Positions 12,277-24,029 of a stretch of 64,000 bases of DNA are shown here, in pieces. The stretch covers positions 682,001-746,000 of the forward strand of contig JAWZYV010017527.1 of NCBI GenBank assembly GCA_038373885.1, in the 5' to 3' direction. Source of the DNA: Cheiracanthium punctorium. Its lineage: Eukaryota; Arthropoda; Arachnida; Araneae; Cheiracanthiidae. Below the pieces are notes generated by a model, which saw only the letters and a list, made by a program, of their open reading frames with translations, did not search any database and was not told the origin of the DNA. A program made the translations under genes and the position numbers. Position 1 is the first letter of the stretch. Each line of letters opens with the position of its first letter.

Positions 12277-12443
12277 CAGTGGTGGACCGAGCAGAACTGG
12301 TCCCCGGGGCAAGATACCTTTTCGACACCCCTCCATCCTATTTTTTGTCAAGTTTTCTTTGTCTCAAAGACGATTTGGCGCCCTCCTGCTAGCAGCACCA
12401 GGGTCAGGGGTCCCCGGCTTGTCCACCCCTAGATCCGGCCCTT
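12277..12443. mobile_element. Small hAT-like MITE in copy 2 of the 0.8-kb unit
   Basis: Same element as 10581-10747, with flanks AGCGGCTA and AGCAGCTA. Its presence at the same place in both copies shows it inserted before the duplication. Confidence 0.6.
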
Positions 12444-12696
12444 AGCAGCTATGTTGTAGCAGTCCGACAGAGTGTTGGGAATTGTCTCCCACACTCAAAC
12501 ATGGCTCAAACAACACAGTGTTAGAATATAGTTGCCACATCCGTCCGATTAAAGGTTCATAAGTGTAAAACCATCGGGTACTCTTTTTAAATGGATCAGC
12601 CTGCATAACAAGCTCTTTCTGAACGCAGTATCCAGTAGCTTGCGTCAACCCCGGTCGAGTTGCAACATTCTTGCATTCGAGGACGATCCTTTGCAT
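12442..12696 (-). CDS. 84-codon ORF of unknown function, copy 2
   Basis: Reads MQRIVLECKNVATRPGLTQA, otherwise like copy 1. The frame extends upstream on the minus strand without a stop to about 12770. No family recognised; no supporting promoter or conserved motif seen. Confidence 0.2.
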   Translation of the reverse strand: MQRIVLECKNVATRPGLTQATGYCVQKELVMQADPFKKSTRWFYTYEPLIGRMWQLYSNTVLFEPCLSVGDNSQHSVGLLQHSC

Positions 12697-12716
12697 TCCT
12701 TTCGCGCCTCTCTTCC

Positions 12717-13381
12717 CTTTAAGCTTCTTTTTAAAGAATCCGTTATGACACGGGGGCCGAAGATTGAAAAACCTTTAAAAAAAAAGAAACCTTGTATTCG
12801 GAAATAGCTTCATGCTCATCTTACCGTTGTCTTCTTTAAATTCCTGCTGCCTCTTTTTGAGGCACTTCATTTGCGTCCTCCAAAAAATAAAATAAAAGCC
12901 AGAATATTGGAGTTCCAAGCGTTCCGAATTACCCTGCGTGGTGTAACGCCGGTAGCGTTTAGTAGCGTAGCGTTGCCTCGCCGCTCTCCACCCCCCCTCC
13001 TCTTAAATTCTGGAAATGTTGAGTGTGGTGCTCAACAGGCACCTCGAGGCATGCAGTCCTCCCTTTATTTATGAGGGTGCTTAAAAGCATTCCCATCATC
13101 CTTGACTCCGTTAAATCGTTGTCGATGCGTGCCAATTTCAGTCCGTAACTGTTGATGGAAGGGTGGGCTAAATTTTGCTGCGACATCTGGGGGGAGGAGA
13201 TGTAAAAATATGTGAGGGTGCCTTCTTTTTTTCCTCCTTTAAAATTTTTTCCTTGTCGATTCGAACAGAGACTTTTAGAAGAAGGAACTAAGATGTGGCT
13301 ACCACGTGACTTATTTGTCATTTCTGTTTGCCCCTGTCTTCAGTCAATATCCCAATAGTATAAAATAAAACCCCTTGTGGC
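12717..13381. other. Gene-free, GC-richer than surroundings; unknown
   Basis: Several minus-strand frames (for example 12959-13321, 120 codons) are open, and exon-like pieces bounded by AG and GTAAGA occur at 12825-12877. None resembles a known protein. Confidence 0.3.
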
Positions 13382-13620
13382 AGGGCCGGCCCAAGGGGGG
13401 TGCGAATGTAGGCGATCGCCTAAGGCCCCGCGCTTATAGAGGCTCCGCTCCAGGGCTATTTTATTGCTATCTCATAAGACATCATAGAGAAGAGGCCCCG
13501 CTCTTGCGCTTCGCCTGGGGCTCCACACGCCCCTCGGGTCATCTCTGCTTGTGGAGGCTCTTACAACGGGCGCTAGAAAAAACATTTGACAAAAATGTCC
13601 GCACTCAGTATATGTAACCT
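13382..13620. repeat. Probable hAT-type element end (CAGGGCCGGCCC)
   Basis: CAGGGCCGGCCCAAGG followed by GGCGATCGCCTAAGGCCCCG is a GC-rich terminus of the common hAT type. I did not find its partner end. Confidence 0.4.
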
Positions 13621-15548
13621 TCGACCTCTTAAAATAAATAACTGCATATTCAATTTTTGTTACATGCAAAATTGAATTTCATGCTCTTCTGGAAACGTGC
13701 GGAAACTTTTCGCATTCGAACGATTTCGTTTTGCGGGAAAAGCCGCTCGCTCTTATAGCGATGCTTCATGTAGAGGAAATCATTTTATTTGTGAAAAAAA
13801 AAATAAAGTGGGTAATCTGGAAAAACCATATGAAGCGAATTGGAATCGTAATTTTCCTTTCACAGCCCGATGACCGCTTGAATATGACGTAAATATCAGT
13901 GGTGACTAGGGTTGCCAACGGTCCCGCTAGAGCCGGGACGTGCCCTTTCTACTGCTTTAGAGCAGGGGTCCCCAGCCCCGGCCCGTGGATCTAATGGTAC
14001 CGGTCCTCCCAAAGAGCATTAAATTATTTTACTTACTGTGGTGTATTTCGTCGTGTTTTTACTAATTAATAACTTTGCAGCAGAAGAAATCTTGCAGCTA
14101 CTTCAAATCAGTTTATTGTCTCTTAAACATTTCGAGATTATGAATTAAAGTTGCAGTTATTTAAATTCCCCTTTTGCCCTTTTGCGACAACCTATCTGTG
14201 TGAAGCGGAGTTTTTTTTGCAGTGAAAAAAAACAAAATTCGGATGTCATTGTTTCGCACCTCAGATGGAACCTTCTCATTGAAAAGAAACACACTCAGGG
14301 TTCTCATTGATTTAGTGTTCTTGTGAATTAAAATGTTAAATCACTTTATATTCATTTTTGTGTAATTGTATTTTATTTTGTAGGCATGTTTACATACAAT
14401 TAAATTAAAATTATTAAATCAAAACATTCTAAAATATATAAATTAATCAGGTCCCGGGAAAGATATGTGCGGGTGCCACATGACCCGTTTTTGGTCTTCT
14501 TCTTTTTTTTTTTTTTTTTTTTAAGTAGAATAAGTAATTTAATAACTTGATAAATTATAATGATCTCGGAAGAAATTTTAAACATTAAGGTTTTTTTTTT
14601 TTTTTTTTTTTAAATAAATAAATATTATCTCGGCAGAATAATTGTATACTTCGTTTCTTTTTTATATAGATAATATTATGATTTCAAGAAAAGTGGTTTA
14701 ATATATCTTATGTTTTTTTCCTTCTTCCAAATAATCATCATAATCTTAGGATGTGTTTTAAGACTTGAAGTTTTTTTTATAAAGGTATATTACTGATATA
14801 CAGGATGTTTTAATTATTTCTGAAATGCCAAAGTAGAAAGGTTTGTGAATGCAATTAAAAAGTTAATAATAATATTATAAGCAATTTAATTAAATTATTT
14901 GTTCTGATTATAAAGAGGAGAGATAGAAGACTCCGTAATAATTAATGCTAATTTTTCATTAGTTTGTCTGACTGTTTTAATTTTTATTAGCTATGTTGCA
15001 TGCATAATTACGCCAAAGTAAAGCATAATATTCAATAAAATGTAAAAATTGAATCTGGTTTAAATTGTGTTTCTAGCCTTCCTGCAATTAGTAAGTTGGA
15101 TCACGCTTTTTTTTTTTTTTTTTTTTTTTTTTGGGTCGCGTCCCGTTTTTTAATGGCGAAAGTCGCGTAAATTCGTGAATAAAGGCAAGCTTAGTTGTGA
15201 CGCCAAATTTTGTCAGGCAGACGATTAACTTTTTATACTCTCGGAAATAAAATGGAGCAGAAAATAGCGAAAAATCTCTTTAAAATGAGAGAACGGGTGG
15301 ATTTCCAGATTTTTAAATGAGCGCAGATTGGTTTCTATACTTTTTTACATAATTATGAAAATTTTCAAGCCGATCGCACCAACGGTATGAATTTTATTAC
15401 GTTTTTAGACAATAACTTTTTAATCTCTGGATTAATAACTGTAGAAGCACCAGGTTTTAGAGTGGTTGATCTAGAATTGTGACAGTCAGGGATCATCGTA
15501 ACTATATAGTAGGATTTTAGTTACAAGGCTTAATTTTCGGTAGGAGTT
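13621..15548. repeat. Interrupted interspersed repeat, copy A (parts 13800-13905 and 15170-15530)
   Basis: TCTGGAAAAACCATATGAAG and CAGCCCGATGACC at the first part, then AAATAAAATGGAGCAG, CGGGTGGATTTCCAGATTTT and AATCTCTGG in the second, match 17990-18480 in the same order. About 1.3 kb lies between the parts, including a GTTGCCAACGGTCCCG scrap, a CAGGGGTCCCCAGCCCCGGC scrap and T runs. Confidence 0.55.
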
Positions 15549-16047
15549 CAGTGTTTTCGTTATGGGGAAAAATATGGGCGAGAATTTCTCACCCTTCCCC
15601 CAAAGCTGAGCGAGATTTTTTTAAAAATAGATGAGAATTTCTCACTATATATGTGAGTTGGGTAAATACCCAGTGTGTAAGGTGTATATAAATGGGTACT
15701 TATTCTTGCCCCTGGTAAACATCCAAAATCAGGGTATTTATGAATTGTAGTTATTTTTATAGCATGTAAATGGTCCTCCAAGTCTGTAAGTCAGGCCTAG
15801 TTACATAGAATAAAAAGGAAACTGCTAGAATTTTGCATATATAAACTCTATAAAAAATGGAAGCATGCACGACTTTTTTTTTTTTTTTTTTTTTAAGTGC
15901 CAAAATCTTCCGAAATGCGAGAATTTTGCGCAGAAACAAACAAATTTGTAGGGCGCGCGAATTTCTCGCAGTAATAATTTTTTAATGCGAGAAAAAGAAA
16001 AAAAAAATGCGAGATTCTCGCGTTCTCACGCTGTAGTGAAAACACTG
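15549..16047. mobile_element. MITE, CAGTGTTTTC ends, 5-bp target duplication
   Basis: CAGTGTTTTCGTTATGG and CTGTAGTGAAAACACTG are inverted ends. Flanks GAGTT and GAGTT are a perfect 5-bp duplication. The interior has CGAGAATTTCTCAC motifs and a 23-T run. Confidence 0.75.
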
Positions 16048-16973
16048 GAGTTACAGGCAGAATACGACTATTGACAGAAATAAGTTAATAAAAATATATT
16101 TCTGTCAACCTGCACTTATAATAGCGAGGAATTTCATTTATGTTTGACCATCTGCGGTAGATGTCACTGGCACTGACTGATTATCATCTGTTTTTCCTCA
16201 TAGCTTCTTTTTTACTTACATTGTTCTTCCCCAAAAAGCAGACGTGCCATCACAAAACTATATAAAACCATTTTATTACGGTCGAGCGCGGCTACTTTTT
16301 TTTTTGAATGAACGTTTTCCGAGAGAGAAACGAAATGAACCGATGAATTGCGAAAGTGGCAAAGGAAATTTACGATAGCAGTTTTTTTTTTTTCGGTAAT
16401 GAAATCGATACCTTGCGAAATGGCGCGAGAAATATCTTCGAATTGTGTAACCGTATGGCTGACGACAACGACAAAAATGCACAAGTCTTTCCTGTCGTGT
16501 ATTCTGCAACTTAACTGTGGATATTTTTATTCTTTCGCATTTTGGTGTTGACTTTTCATAGGCGGAATTCGAGGAGCGGGAAGTGATTGATAGTTCTGTT
16601 TATTGCTTGCGTGCACGAAAAAAATATTGAGTTTAAGGTACCGGTTCTGCCGGAACAAAATCGATCGTGATTTTTGGTCATCCTGGTACTCTCTGAACTC
16701 TGTTACGTCGCATCGTTTAACGGTACAGATGGCACTCACCCAGTACATTTTGACTGCTTTGATTCACGAAGAATAAATTTGATATCAATAAAATACTTAA
16801 GGACACAGTTACACGAGAATCCTTTTAAATCTATTACATAATTTCCCGTAAAAATGATCAACTATTTGTAAAATTGATGTCAGAATTCCTTTTAACAATA
16901 CCGGCATCTACGGAGAGCTGGAGAATGTGATGAAAATATGCATCGATACAGGAGAAAAGCCAGGTGGACTGCC
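16048..16973. other. No gene recognised
   Basis: Holds a small hairpin (TTGACAGAAATA / TATTTCTGTCAA, about 16071-16107). Overlapping short frames on both strands near 16212-16551 show no family resemblance. Confidence 0.35.
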
Positions 16974-17210
16974 CAATACCGAAAAAGTGCATCCGTTGCG
17001 AACGCTCAATTTAACTACCAGCAAGATGGCGGTCGCATCGAATCGCCATCGCATGCGGTACCCCACAGCCAGCTGTGTCAAAAATGTTCTTTAGCTCTGT
17101 GGCACGCGATGGGCGATTCGATCGACCGCTATGGTGCTAGTAGTTAAATCGAGCGATGACAACGGCTGCTCTTTTTTCGGCATTGGAAAAAATGGTTGCT
17201 CTTCAAAGGG
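16974..17210. mobile_element. piggyBac-type MITE, copy 3 (palindrome and right end only)
   Basis: Arms CCAATACCGAAAAAG / CTTTTTTCGGCATTGG-like and ACTACCAGCAAGATGGCGGT with its complement form the same palindrome as in copies 1 and 2. It ends CTTCAAAGGG then TTAA (17211-17214). The left terminus and right single-copy part are missing. Confidence 0.65.
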
Positions 17211-17214
17211 TTAA

Positions 17215-17989
17215 GCGGATTTCTCCCCTGTAGCCGAGTGATTGAATGGTGCGGAATATTTGTCTTTAAAAGGTTATTTTTAAGAAGCCAGTTTACTATA
17301 ACGGAGCTTATCACAGTTGCTGCCGATCACACGTTAATGACGAGTGTAAGCTAAATTTCTTATTTCACTTCTGTGAATAAGTAATTAATTTTTCGAAAAA
17401 TACGCAGTTTAAAACAAATACGTGAAATTTTTATTATCGACTGCATGAATTATTTATTTGAAACTATATTGTGAAATTGGCATAAGAAATTTGACTTATA
17501 CTTTCAGGTTCGGCAATTAACGTATAACCTAGGATCACGCTACATGTGTGTTTTATTAACTTTAAGAATGTTTTTAAAAAAGGACTTCAAAAAGGCAGTG
17601 CAAACTTTGGGAGGCACTTAATGTAAACCGTCGCTTTGACTAGAAATACGTCCAATCTTAGTAAATAATGAAAAAAATCTATCCCTTGAACTCTATAAAG
17701 CTCCCAGTAATGTATACTAGAACTTCTTAAATCCGGATTCACAGATTCTTAAATACAGAAATTTGTGGATTAGGGAGATTCTGTAGTTTGATTTATAAAA
17801 ATAACTTAATAACCGGAATTTTTTTTAAAAGAAAGACTTTCTTGAATAGGAAGAAAGAATTTTAAAACAAAACAGATTATTGAGGAATTACACACAACAG
17901 AAATGTTATTTATATGCATAAATCTAATAAAGTCTTTAAAAATAATATCGATTGAATACCAATTTATTATTAGGGGGGGGGGGATAATA
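17215..17989. other. No gene recognised
   Basis: AT-rich DNA without open frames; ends in a short poly(G) run near 17974. Confidence 0.35.
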
Positions 17990-18480
17990 ATAAACTATGA
18001 AATCTGGAAAAACACCATTTTTAACGAATCGGAATCCTAACTTTCCTTTCAAAGCCTGATGACCTTGATGAATATGACGTCACGTTGATTGCTAGAGCTC
18101 AGTTTGTCACGCAAATGATTCACTTTTTTTTTTTTTTTTTCCCAACCCCCAGAAATAAAATGGAGCTAAAAATAGCAAAAATCACTTTAAAAATGAGGGA
18201 ACAAGTGGATTTTCAAATTTTTAAGTAGCAGAAATTGTTTTTTATTTTTTTTACACAATTATTAAAAATTTCAAGCGGATCGTATAAATGGTGTAGATGA
18301 AATTACGCTTTTTGTGCATTTTAATCTTTTTGAACTTTTTAATCTCCTGGATTTCCCCCTTTTGAACTTTTTAATCTCCGGTAAAATATTTATATTGAAG
18401 TGTTTGCCTGGAACTGCTAGAGAGTGAGTGAGTCAGGTATCAGCTTAACTATATTGTAGGATTACTTTTAATTCTTTCAG
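17990..18480. repeat. Interspersed repeat, copy B
   Basis: Uninterrupted relative of the repeat split between 13800 and 15530: TCTGGAAAAACACCATTTTT, AAGCCTGATGACC, AAATAAAATGGAGCTAAAA, CAAGTGGATTTTCAAATTTT, TTTAATCTCCTGG. Confidence 0.55.
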
Positions 18481-20349
18481 TATGCCTATTGTTTAAAACT
18501 TGTCCTTTCTCCTTATTTAGTAAATAATAAATAAATATAAATATAAATATATATAGAAATTGATACTTTTAAATATATTTTAATTGACACGCAAATTCAA
18601 TTATTTTGAATTCACAGTAGTCAGTACTTAAACTTTATTGGTGCTTATGGTAACGTAATCTAACGGCCACAAAATACTGAGTTACAGTTGCATTTTCGCT
18701 CTAACGTTTCTAATAAATAGTACCACATCATTTTCTTTTTTCCTCCAGGGCAACAATGAAATTGGTTCAGTTAGAAACTAGCGGATTTTCTCATTAACGC
18801 TTAAGGTTAACATTTATAAATTCTCCAGATAACATTATATATTCGGTGTCGTAACGTGTACTTAAAACTGCCAAAAAATTGTCTTTTAAATGCGTATGCA
18901 ATTAAAGTCAGGCAGCTGTACTTTTTTTAATAATGAAATTGGTTCAAACTAAAAGTTAACGCCCATACTCTGTGTCTGTTGCAAGAACAAGTATATCTTT
19001 TAATTTAAAGAAATAATTTTTGCTGCCATCTGCAATAAAAATGTTGAATGGAACGCATTTCTGCCAGGTCAACAGTACTTTTTTTTTGTAGTGACGGAAG
19101 TTTTATAATTTGTTGAATAGCGAAAGTAAATTTATGCTTTGAAATTACTTTCTGTGCTCCAAATTACTTTTTCAATTAATTTTTATTACAAAATACATTC
19201 TACTCTTTTTTTTCCCCTTAAGTGTTTTGAAATGCCCTTCCTGACTCTGGCGAAACCCGCCACGCAATCAATGCCTTTTGAATAGTTAAGATTTTTTTTT
19301 TTTAAATAAATAAAACCGCAGACTTTTCATTTCTTATGAAATTTATTTGAAAAATAAAGGAAATGGAAGTACATTTTTTCTTATCTGACCTCTTGCACAA
19401 ACAACTTGCTTATCCGTCTTATTGTTTTGTGTATTTTGCTGGTAAACTATTTTGATGATGGAAATCGAATGTTATCCATCTGGGTCATTTAATTAAGGCA
19501 GTTCGACTAATTTTCCGTCATTGAATCCGTGAAGGTCGACTATGGTGCTCTATCTATTCAGTCCCATCTGGAATTTCGTCAGAGATAGTGCCAACCTTTT
19601 TTTTTTTTTGAATTGAGCCATTTTATAATAATAATTTTTATTTATTTTTCTATCAAAAGTTTTTATCTGATCGTCTGCCGATCGCGAGTCAGGGTTTTTA
19701 CCCCCTTCCTTCAAGTTGATCATTAGAGCTACGCTTTCTAGATAACAGATCACTCTGAAGATCATGGTCGCGTCTATACATATTCCACTCGTTGCGCAGT
19801 ATAACTGAAGTAAATGCACATTCTGAGCTCTTTTTTATTTTTACTTATTTATTTATTTTATATGTGTGTGTCTTTATTGCCTTAGTTTGGAGATCAGCAC
19901 AGACATTGGCAGCAAAATGTGATTTCAGGGATTCCGCTGATGCGCTATTGTACGTTTTATCCATTTTTTAAACCCAAAATAGACGTGTTTGTACCCTATT
20001 GACAAGTGTGTATATTGGATGAATATATGTATTTCTAAACTGTACGTAAGCGTATTTCAACAAGTTTTATAATTGACACGTTCAAATTGATATTTTTTGT
20101 TTTCTTATCGCGGACAAAGCCATAGTTTTCACATGAGAGGAATCCAGCTTTGGGGGGGGGGGGGATGATCCATTCTTACTATAAAATTTGATCGATAGTA
20201 AATTTTACTATAAATATTTTATTTAAAAATAGAACTAAAATTTTTTCATATTCTTCGTAGTATTTTTTTTTTCTTTTACTCATTGAATTATAGAATTTAC
20301 AAAGTTAGCCACCATTTTCGATAGTATACATGGTATGCAGTAACGATGA
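18481..20349. other. No gene recognised
   Basis: AT-rich sequence with short A/T microsatellites (18535-18560) and T runs; the largest frame (19550-19819, minus) has no family resemblance. Confidence 0.35.
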
Positions 20350-20715
20350 GACGGGCTCACTCCCGAACCAGGCTCTGGCTCTGTGATCCACGATTGTGCT
20401 CTGGCTCGTGAGAATTTCTCTTTCATTGACCATACTCCTTGTGAACAGATTTTGAAAAGGGATTCAGGGCAGAAATAAAAATGATTATTGTTTGATAATC
20501 TTGAATATAATGAATTAGAAAATGCATTAAGAGTTTACTATTATATTGGTCTGTAATTTGCACAAACGGCAAAATTTATGATACTCTATCGATGAAGTCA
20601 TTGACTTTTATTTATCTGTTATCTGAAATTTCGGGCTCGGGCTCCGACTTAAATAATATCGCTCGGGCGGGCTCGAATCAAAAGTCCTCGGCTTGGCTCT
20701 AAAGTGAGCCCTAAC
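20350..20715. mobile_element. Probable MITE with GGGCTCACT inverted ends
   Basis: GACGGGCTCACTCCCG near 20350 and GCTCTAAAGTGAGCCCTAAC near 20710 are inverted. The interior is full of GGCTCTGG / CTCGGGCT motifs on both sides, compatible with a palindromic element. Confidence 0.45.
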
Positions 20716-22749
20716 TCATTATCCAGTACACAGTTACTTAGTAGAGTAATCCATATAAAATTTTTAGTAATCGACGATGCCCGTTTACGCCAGTTAGAGG
20801 ATGGACAGACAGACCAAAAATCATACACATTTTTACCTTCGTTGGTAAGTGTTCAACTCGATGTAATCCTCACTATTCTAATCCTCACAAGTAATATACG
20901 TACAAAGTTCAGTGTGTTTCTTGAGTGCGTATGCAGTGAGGAAACGACGCTATCTAATGACTTGCGGTATTTATGTTATTTTATCAAGCCATGCATTGCT
21001 TTTTTGACATCCGCTGTACAATCGTTTTCATTACCTCAAACTATGAAGGAAGGAAAAAAAGAAAAAAAAAAAGTTTCTGCTTCAAAGATTTCGCTGATTG
21101 TTTTCCCGATTTTTTTTACCATGTTGTGTAAATGTCTGAAGAAAAGCTGTTTGATATTCGTGCCGTTCTTCTGATAAAGTGTTTATTTTCCTTACCATTT
21201 CTTATCTGACAGAAAAGCATTTTTATTAATACTTTAGGCGTATTTCCTGATTTAAACCCCCACCCCCCACCCCCTTTCTCCGCTTTGGACATGTGGCTGT
21301 TTGCAAAGCATTGCCATTTGAATTTTTCTTCGGTAAATTGTTTCTTGAAAGAAAAAAATGTAACACATAACGAAGTTTTAAATAATATGCATGTGGCCTT
21401 TTTGGAAGCAGGAAACTTCTGGAGAAACGAAAAAACAGATTCGTTTGAGAAAAGTTGGATTTTTAAACGTTTTAATTGTTTCCTTTATTTGTATGAGTAA
21501 AAAGTTGCTTAGTTATGACTTTTTGATATAAATTATAAAAAAAAAATGCGGAAACTGCTTTTTAGAAAACGATTCCGTTGTTTTATTTTGAAATACAAAA
21601 AGTTTTTTTTTTTAAATTCTTTTAATATGTAAAATTTTTTTGTTCTTGCTTTTCAAAGGAAATGACCAAATGGTTGCACCAGAAAAATGGGTTGTAATTA
21701 CGAGTCACTTAAAATGGATGGAATTTGAAGTAGAGTCCAATATAGTAAGAAATGTTCAACTTTAAACCCATTCTTTTGGAGTTGGGGGGAAAAATTCTAT
21801 CCTTAGGCCTTTAAAAATACTGATAATGTGCAATTATTAGTATTCTAAAGGTTGTGTGTGAATGGATAATGCATGCAAGAATTCTTTATAATTTGAGGAA
21901 TTATTCATGATTTTTGCATATCTCTTCAATTTCAGCGACTCACTGGAATCATGGTGCAATTGTAAAATTACATTTAAATCAATTAGTTGTACCTGAAAGT
22001 TAGTGCAGATTAAGTGGCTTTGTTATTATTTCAGTATTCTGTAATGCATTACTTCCTTAAAAGTTCGACATTTTGTATCAAGTTTTACCGACTTGCACCA
22101 ACATTTACCTCTGTTCTTTGACTGCCATCCACTGTTTCTGACATTTCAGTAATTAAAAAAAAAAAAAAAAAAACTGATGTAAGGTTGTATTGTATTACTG
22201 AAAATAAAATGCGTGCGATTTAATTTTGGACTTTCACATTTTTAATAAAATATAAATGCCAAAACATGTTGCCATGCCATATTATGGCATATTGCCATGC
22301 CAAAAAAAAAAAAAAAAAAAAAAAAAAAATGAATAATTTATTTATGGAATGCTTCGCATTAATTTTGCGTCCTGGGCATCTTCCATCTTTTGCATACAAT
22401 CGAGTTTGGAGAGGGATGGGTTGCGGCAGAAAGCCGACACCCCAACACGTGATGTTTTGGTCTGCCGCGTTTCCCCGTCTCGAGTGCTTACGATTTTCGT
22501 CTGACGTTTGGGTGCAGAGCAGAATTAATTAGCAAGCATGTTTACTATACTATTGCTAGAAGCTGATTCCATTTTTCCCAATGCTTTTCAAACCGTGTTG
22601 ATAAGTGTCTGTCTGTGCGCGAACTGCTGTAAATGTACACGGATTTCCTCGAAATGTGCGTTTGCAATTGCTATGATGTGTACCGTATTTGAAAATGGCG
22701 TAGTTTTTTAATCCACTGGAGAAAAATCTGCAACACATGGTTGTCAGTA
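20716..22749. other. No gene recognised
   Basis: The 156-codon frame ending 21174 is low-complexity and not a known protein. A 28-A run at 22302-22329 follows TGCCATGCCATATTATGGCA, a small palindrome. Confidence 0.35.
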
Positions 22750-22909
22750 GGCATGGGGGCCGGCAGCATAGGGCAAGTAGGGGCAATGCCCCCTTGGATT
22801 TTTGTATGCAGTGTTTTCCCTTGCTTTTTTGCTCTTTCCAACATGATAACCATACGCTGAAGTAGTCTTTGCCCCCCCCCCCCCGGGAAATATTCTGTCG
22901 GCGCCCATG
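22750..22909. mobile_element. Small TIR element
   Basis: CATGGGGGCCGGCAG at the left and CTGTCGGCGCCCATG at the right are inverted. A 14-C run lies near the right end. No clear target duplication. Confidence 0.5.
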
Positions 22910-22993
22910 TCAAGAGGCAACATGGTAGACGGCCGAAGATTGAAGGTCCCGCGTTCGGGCCTATCGCGCAACTGTCGATCTAACGGCCTAGAG

Positions 22994-23397
22994 CAGATAT
23001 GGGTAACTTTTAGAGAGTTGCGGGCCAAACTTAAGTATGTTAGCGGAGTCGCGAGCCAAATTTTAGAATGTTAACGGACAGAGCCTGATTATGACAATGA
23101 GGGGCCCTGGGCATTAATGAATTTGGGGGCTCCCATCTATGAAATTCGTTATATTTTTCATAAAATTTTGATATAAAAAAGAATAATTCAGAACAACATT
23201 TGATATTGGGGGCCCCTGGTCAAAATCCTGATTTGCCCAATCGATAATAAGGCTCTGTTAACGGACTCGCGTGCCATACGATTGGGACTTTTGAGATTTT
23301 GAATGGTTTATATGGGGTTTTGATATGTTCCGCGGTACCGGATCAAAAACCTTTGCTGGCCGCATCTGGCCCGCGAGCCAGAGTTTTCCCATATCTG
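22994..23397. mobile_element. hAT-like MITE inserted in the SINE
   Basis: CAGATATGGGTAACT and AGTTTTCCCATATCTG are inverted ends, with GCGGGCC / GGCCCGC just inside. Flanks GCCTAGAG and GTCTAGAG match at 7 of 8. Confidence 0.8.
23079..23257. mobile_element. hAT-like MITE inserted in the previous MITE
   Basis: CAGAGCCTGATTATGA and TCGATAATAAGGCTCTG are inverted ends, 179 bp apart in all. A perfect 8-bp duplication TTAACGGA flanks it (23071-23078, 23258-23265). Confidence 0.85.
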
Positions 23398-23440
23398 GTC
23401 TAGAGTTTTGGACAGTTTTCTCCAGAACCCCTTAAAAAAA

Positions 23441-24029
23441 TCGGCCGCCCAAGGCACCCCCCCTCCAAAGGTTAGAGTTGTTCAGTTAATGAAGTAGTGT
23501 ATGCGCAAATGACGCTTAAAGAAGGATAGTGGGAAGAGAATGAAATACAACACTGTATTATTAAAGGTCTTGCATTAAAGGTATTGTTCGAAGACTGACT
23601 TTATACACTAAAGGAAAGTAAACTAATTGCGCCAGGGACACTAAAAAATTCAGAATAATTCTTCATAAGTTGCACTATACACAGTAATAAATCATACTAT
23701 CTGAAAAAATTCTTAAGCATGGAGTTGCGCAGCAAATACTTTCGAAGAGTGACAGACACGCCCTGCTAAATTTTCGATTTTTAAGATTTTTTTCTGAACG
23801 TTTCGTACTTGATACAGGTTTATCATTTACTACTGTGTATAGCACAGCTTGTAAAGAGGTATTCTAAAAATTTTGAAGGGCTTGACAAAAATAGTTTATT
23901 TGTGTTTATGTACCGAAACCTCGTGATATAATGAAGGAAAGAGTTCGGTAAAATAAATTTACTGTAGAAATGAAAGTTTCCATAGTGGATGCGTTTAGGC
24001 TGATTTTTCTTCCGTGATAATGCCGTACT
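23441..24029. other. No gene recognised
   Basis: Non-repetitive looking AT-rich DNA leading into the CpG-containing block at 24030. Confidence 0.35.

Larger units (their letters stand above)
11904..12716. repeat. 0.8-kb duplicated unit, copy 2
   Basis: Begins ATTTACCAGTAAACGCTGCT and ends CGCGCCTCTCTTCC, like copy 1. No flanking direct repeat is seen here. On the minus strand, the 84-codon frame stays open upstream past the copy boundary (through KKKLKGKRGAKG), which copy 1 lacks, so this may be the older locus. Confidence 0.8.
22915..23440 (+). repeat. tRNA-derived SINE split by nested elements
   Basis: ACATGGTAGACGGCCGAAG, GCGTTCGGGCC and GATCTAACGGCCTAGAG, then after the insertion GTTTTGGACAGTTTTCTCCA: the same SINE as at 5960-6060. 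The insertion lies between the GAG and TTTTGG of the tail. Confidence 0.6.

Noticed and set aside
12772..12877. Two minus-strand exon-like pieces joined by a 52-bp intron
   Set aside because: The splice signals fit, and the joined frame looks protein-like, but the intron is implausibly short for this genome, the frame stops soon after, and it competes with the other frame through the 84-codon ORF.
12959..13321. 120-codon minus-strand open frame
   Set aside because: No recognisable domain, no neighbour context, lies in element-rich DNA.
20704..21174. 156-codon plus-strand open frame
   Set aside because: Starts on a non-ATG codon, is composition-driven, overlaps a MITE end, and resembles no protein family.
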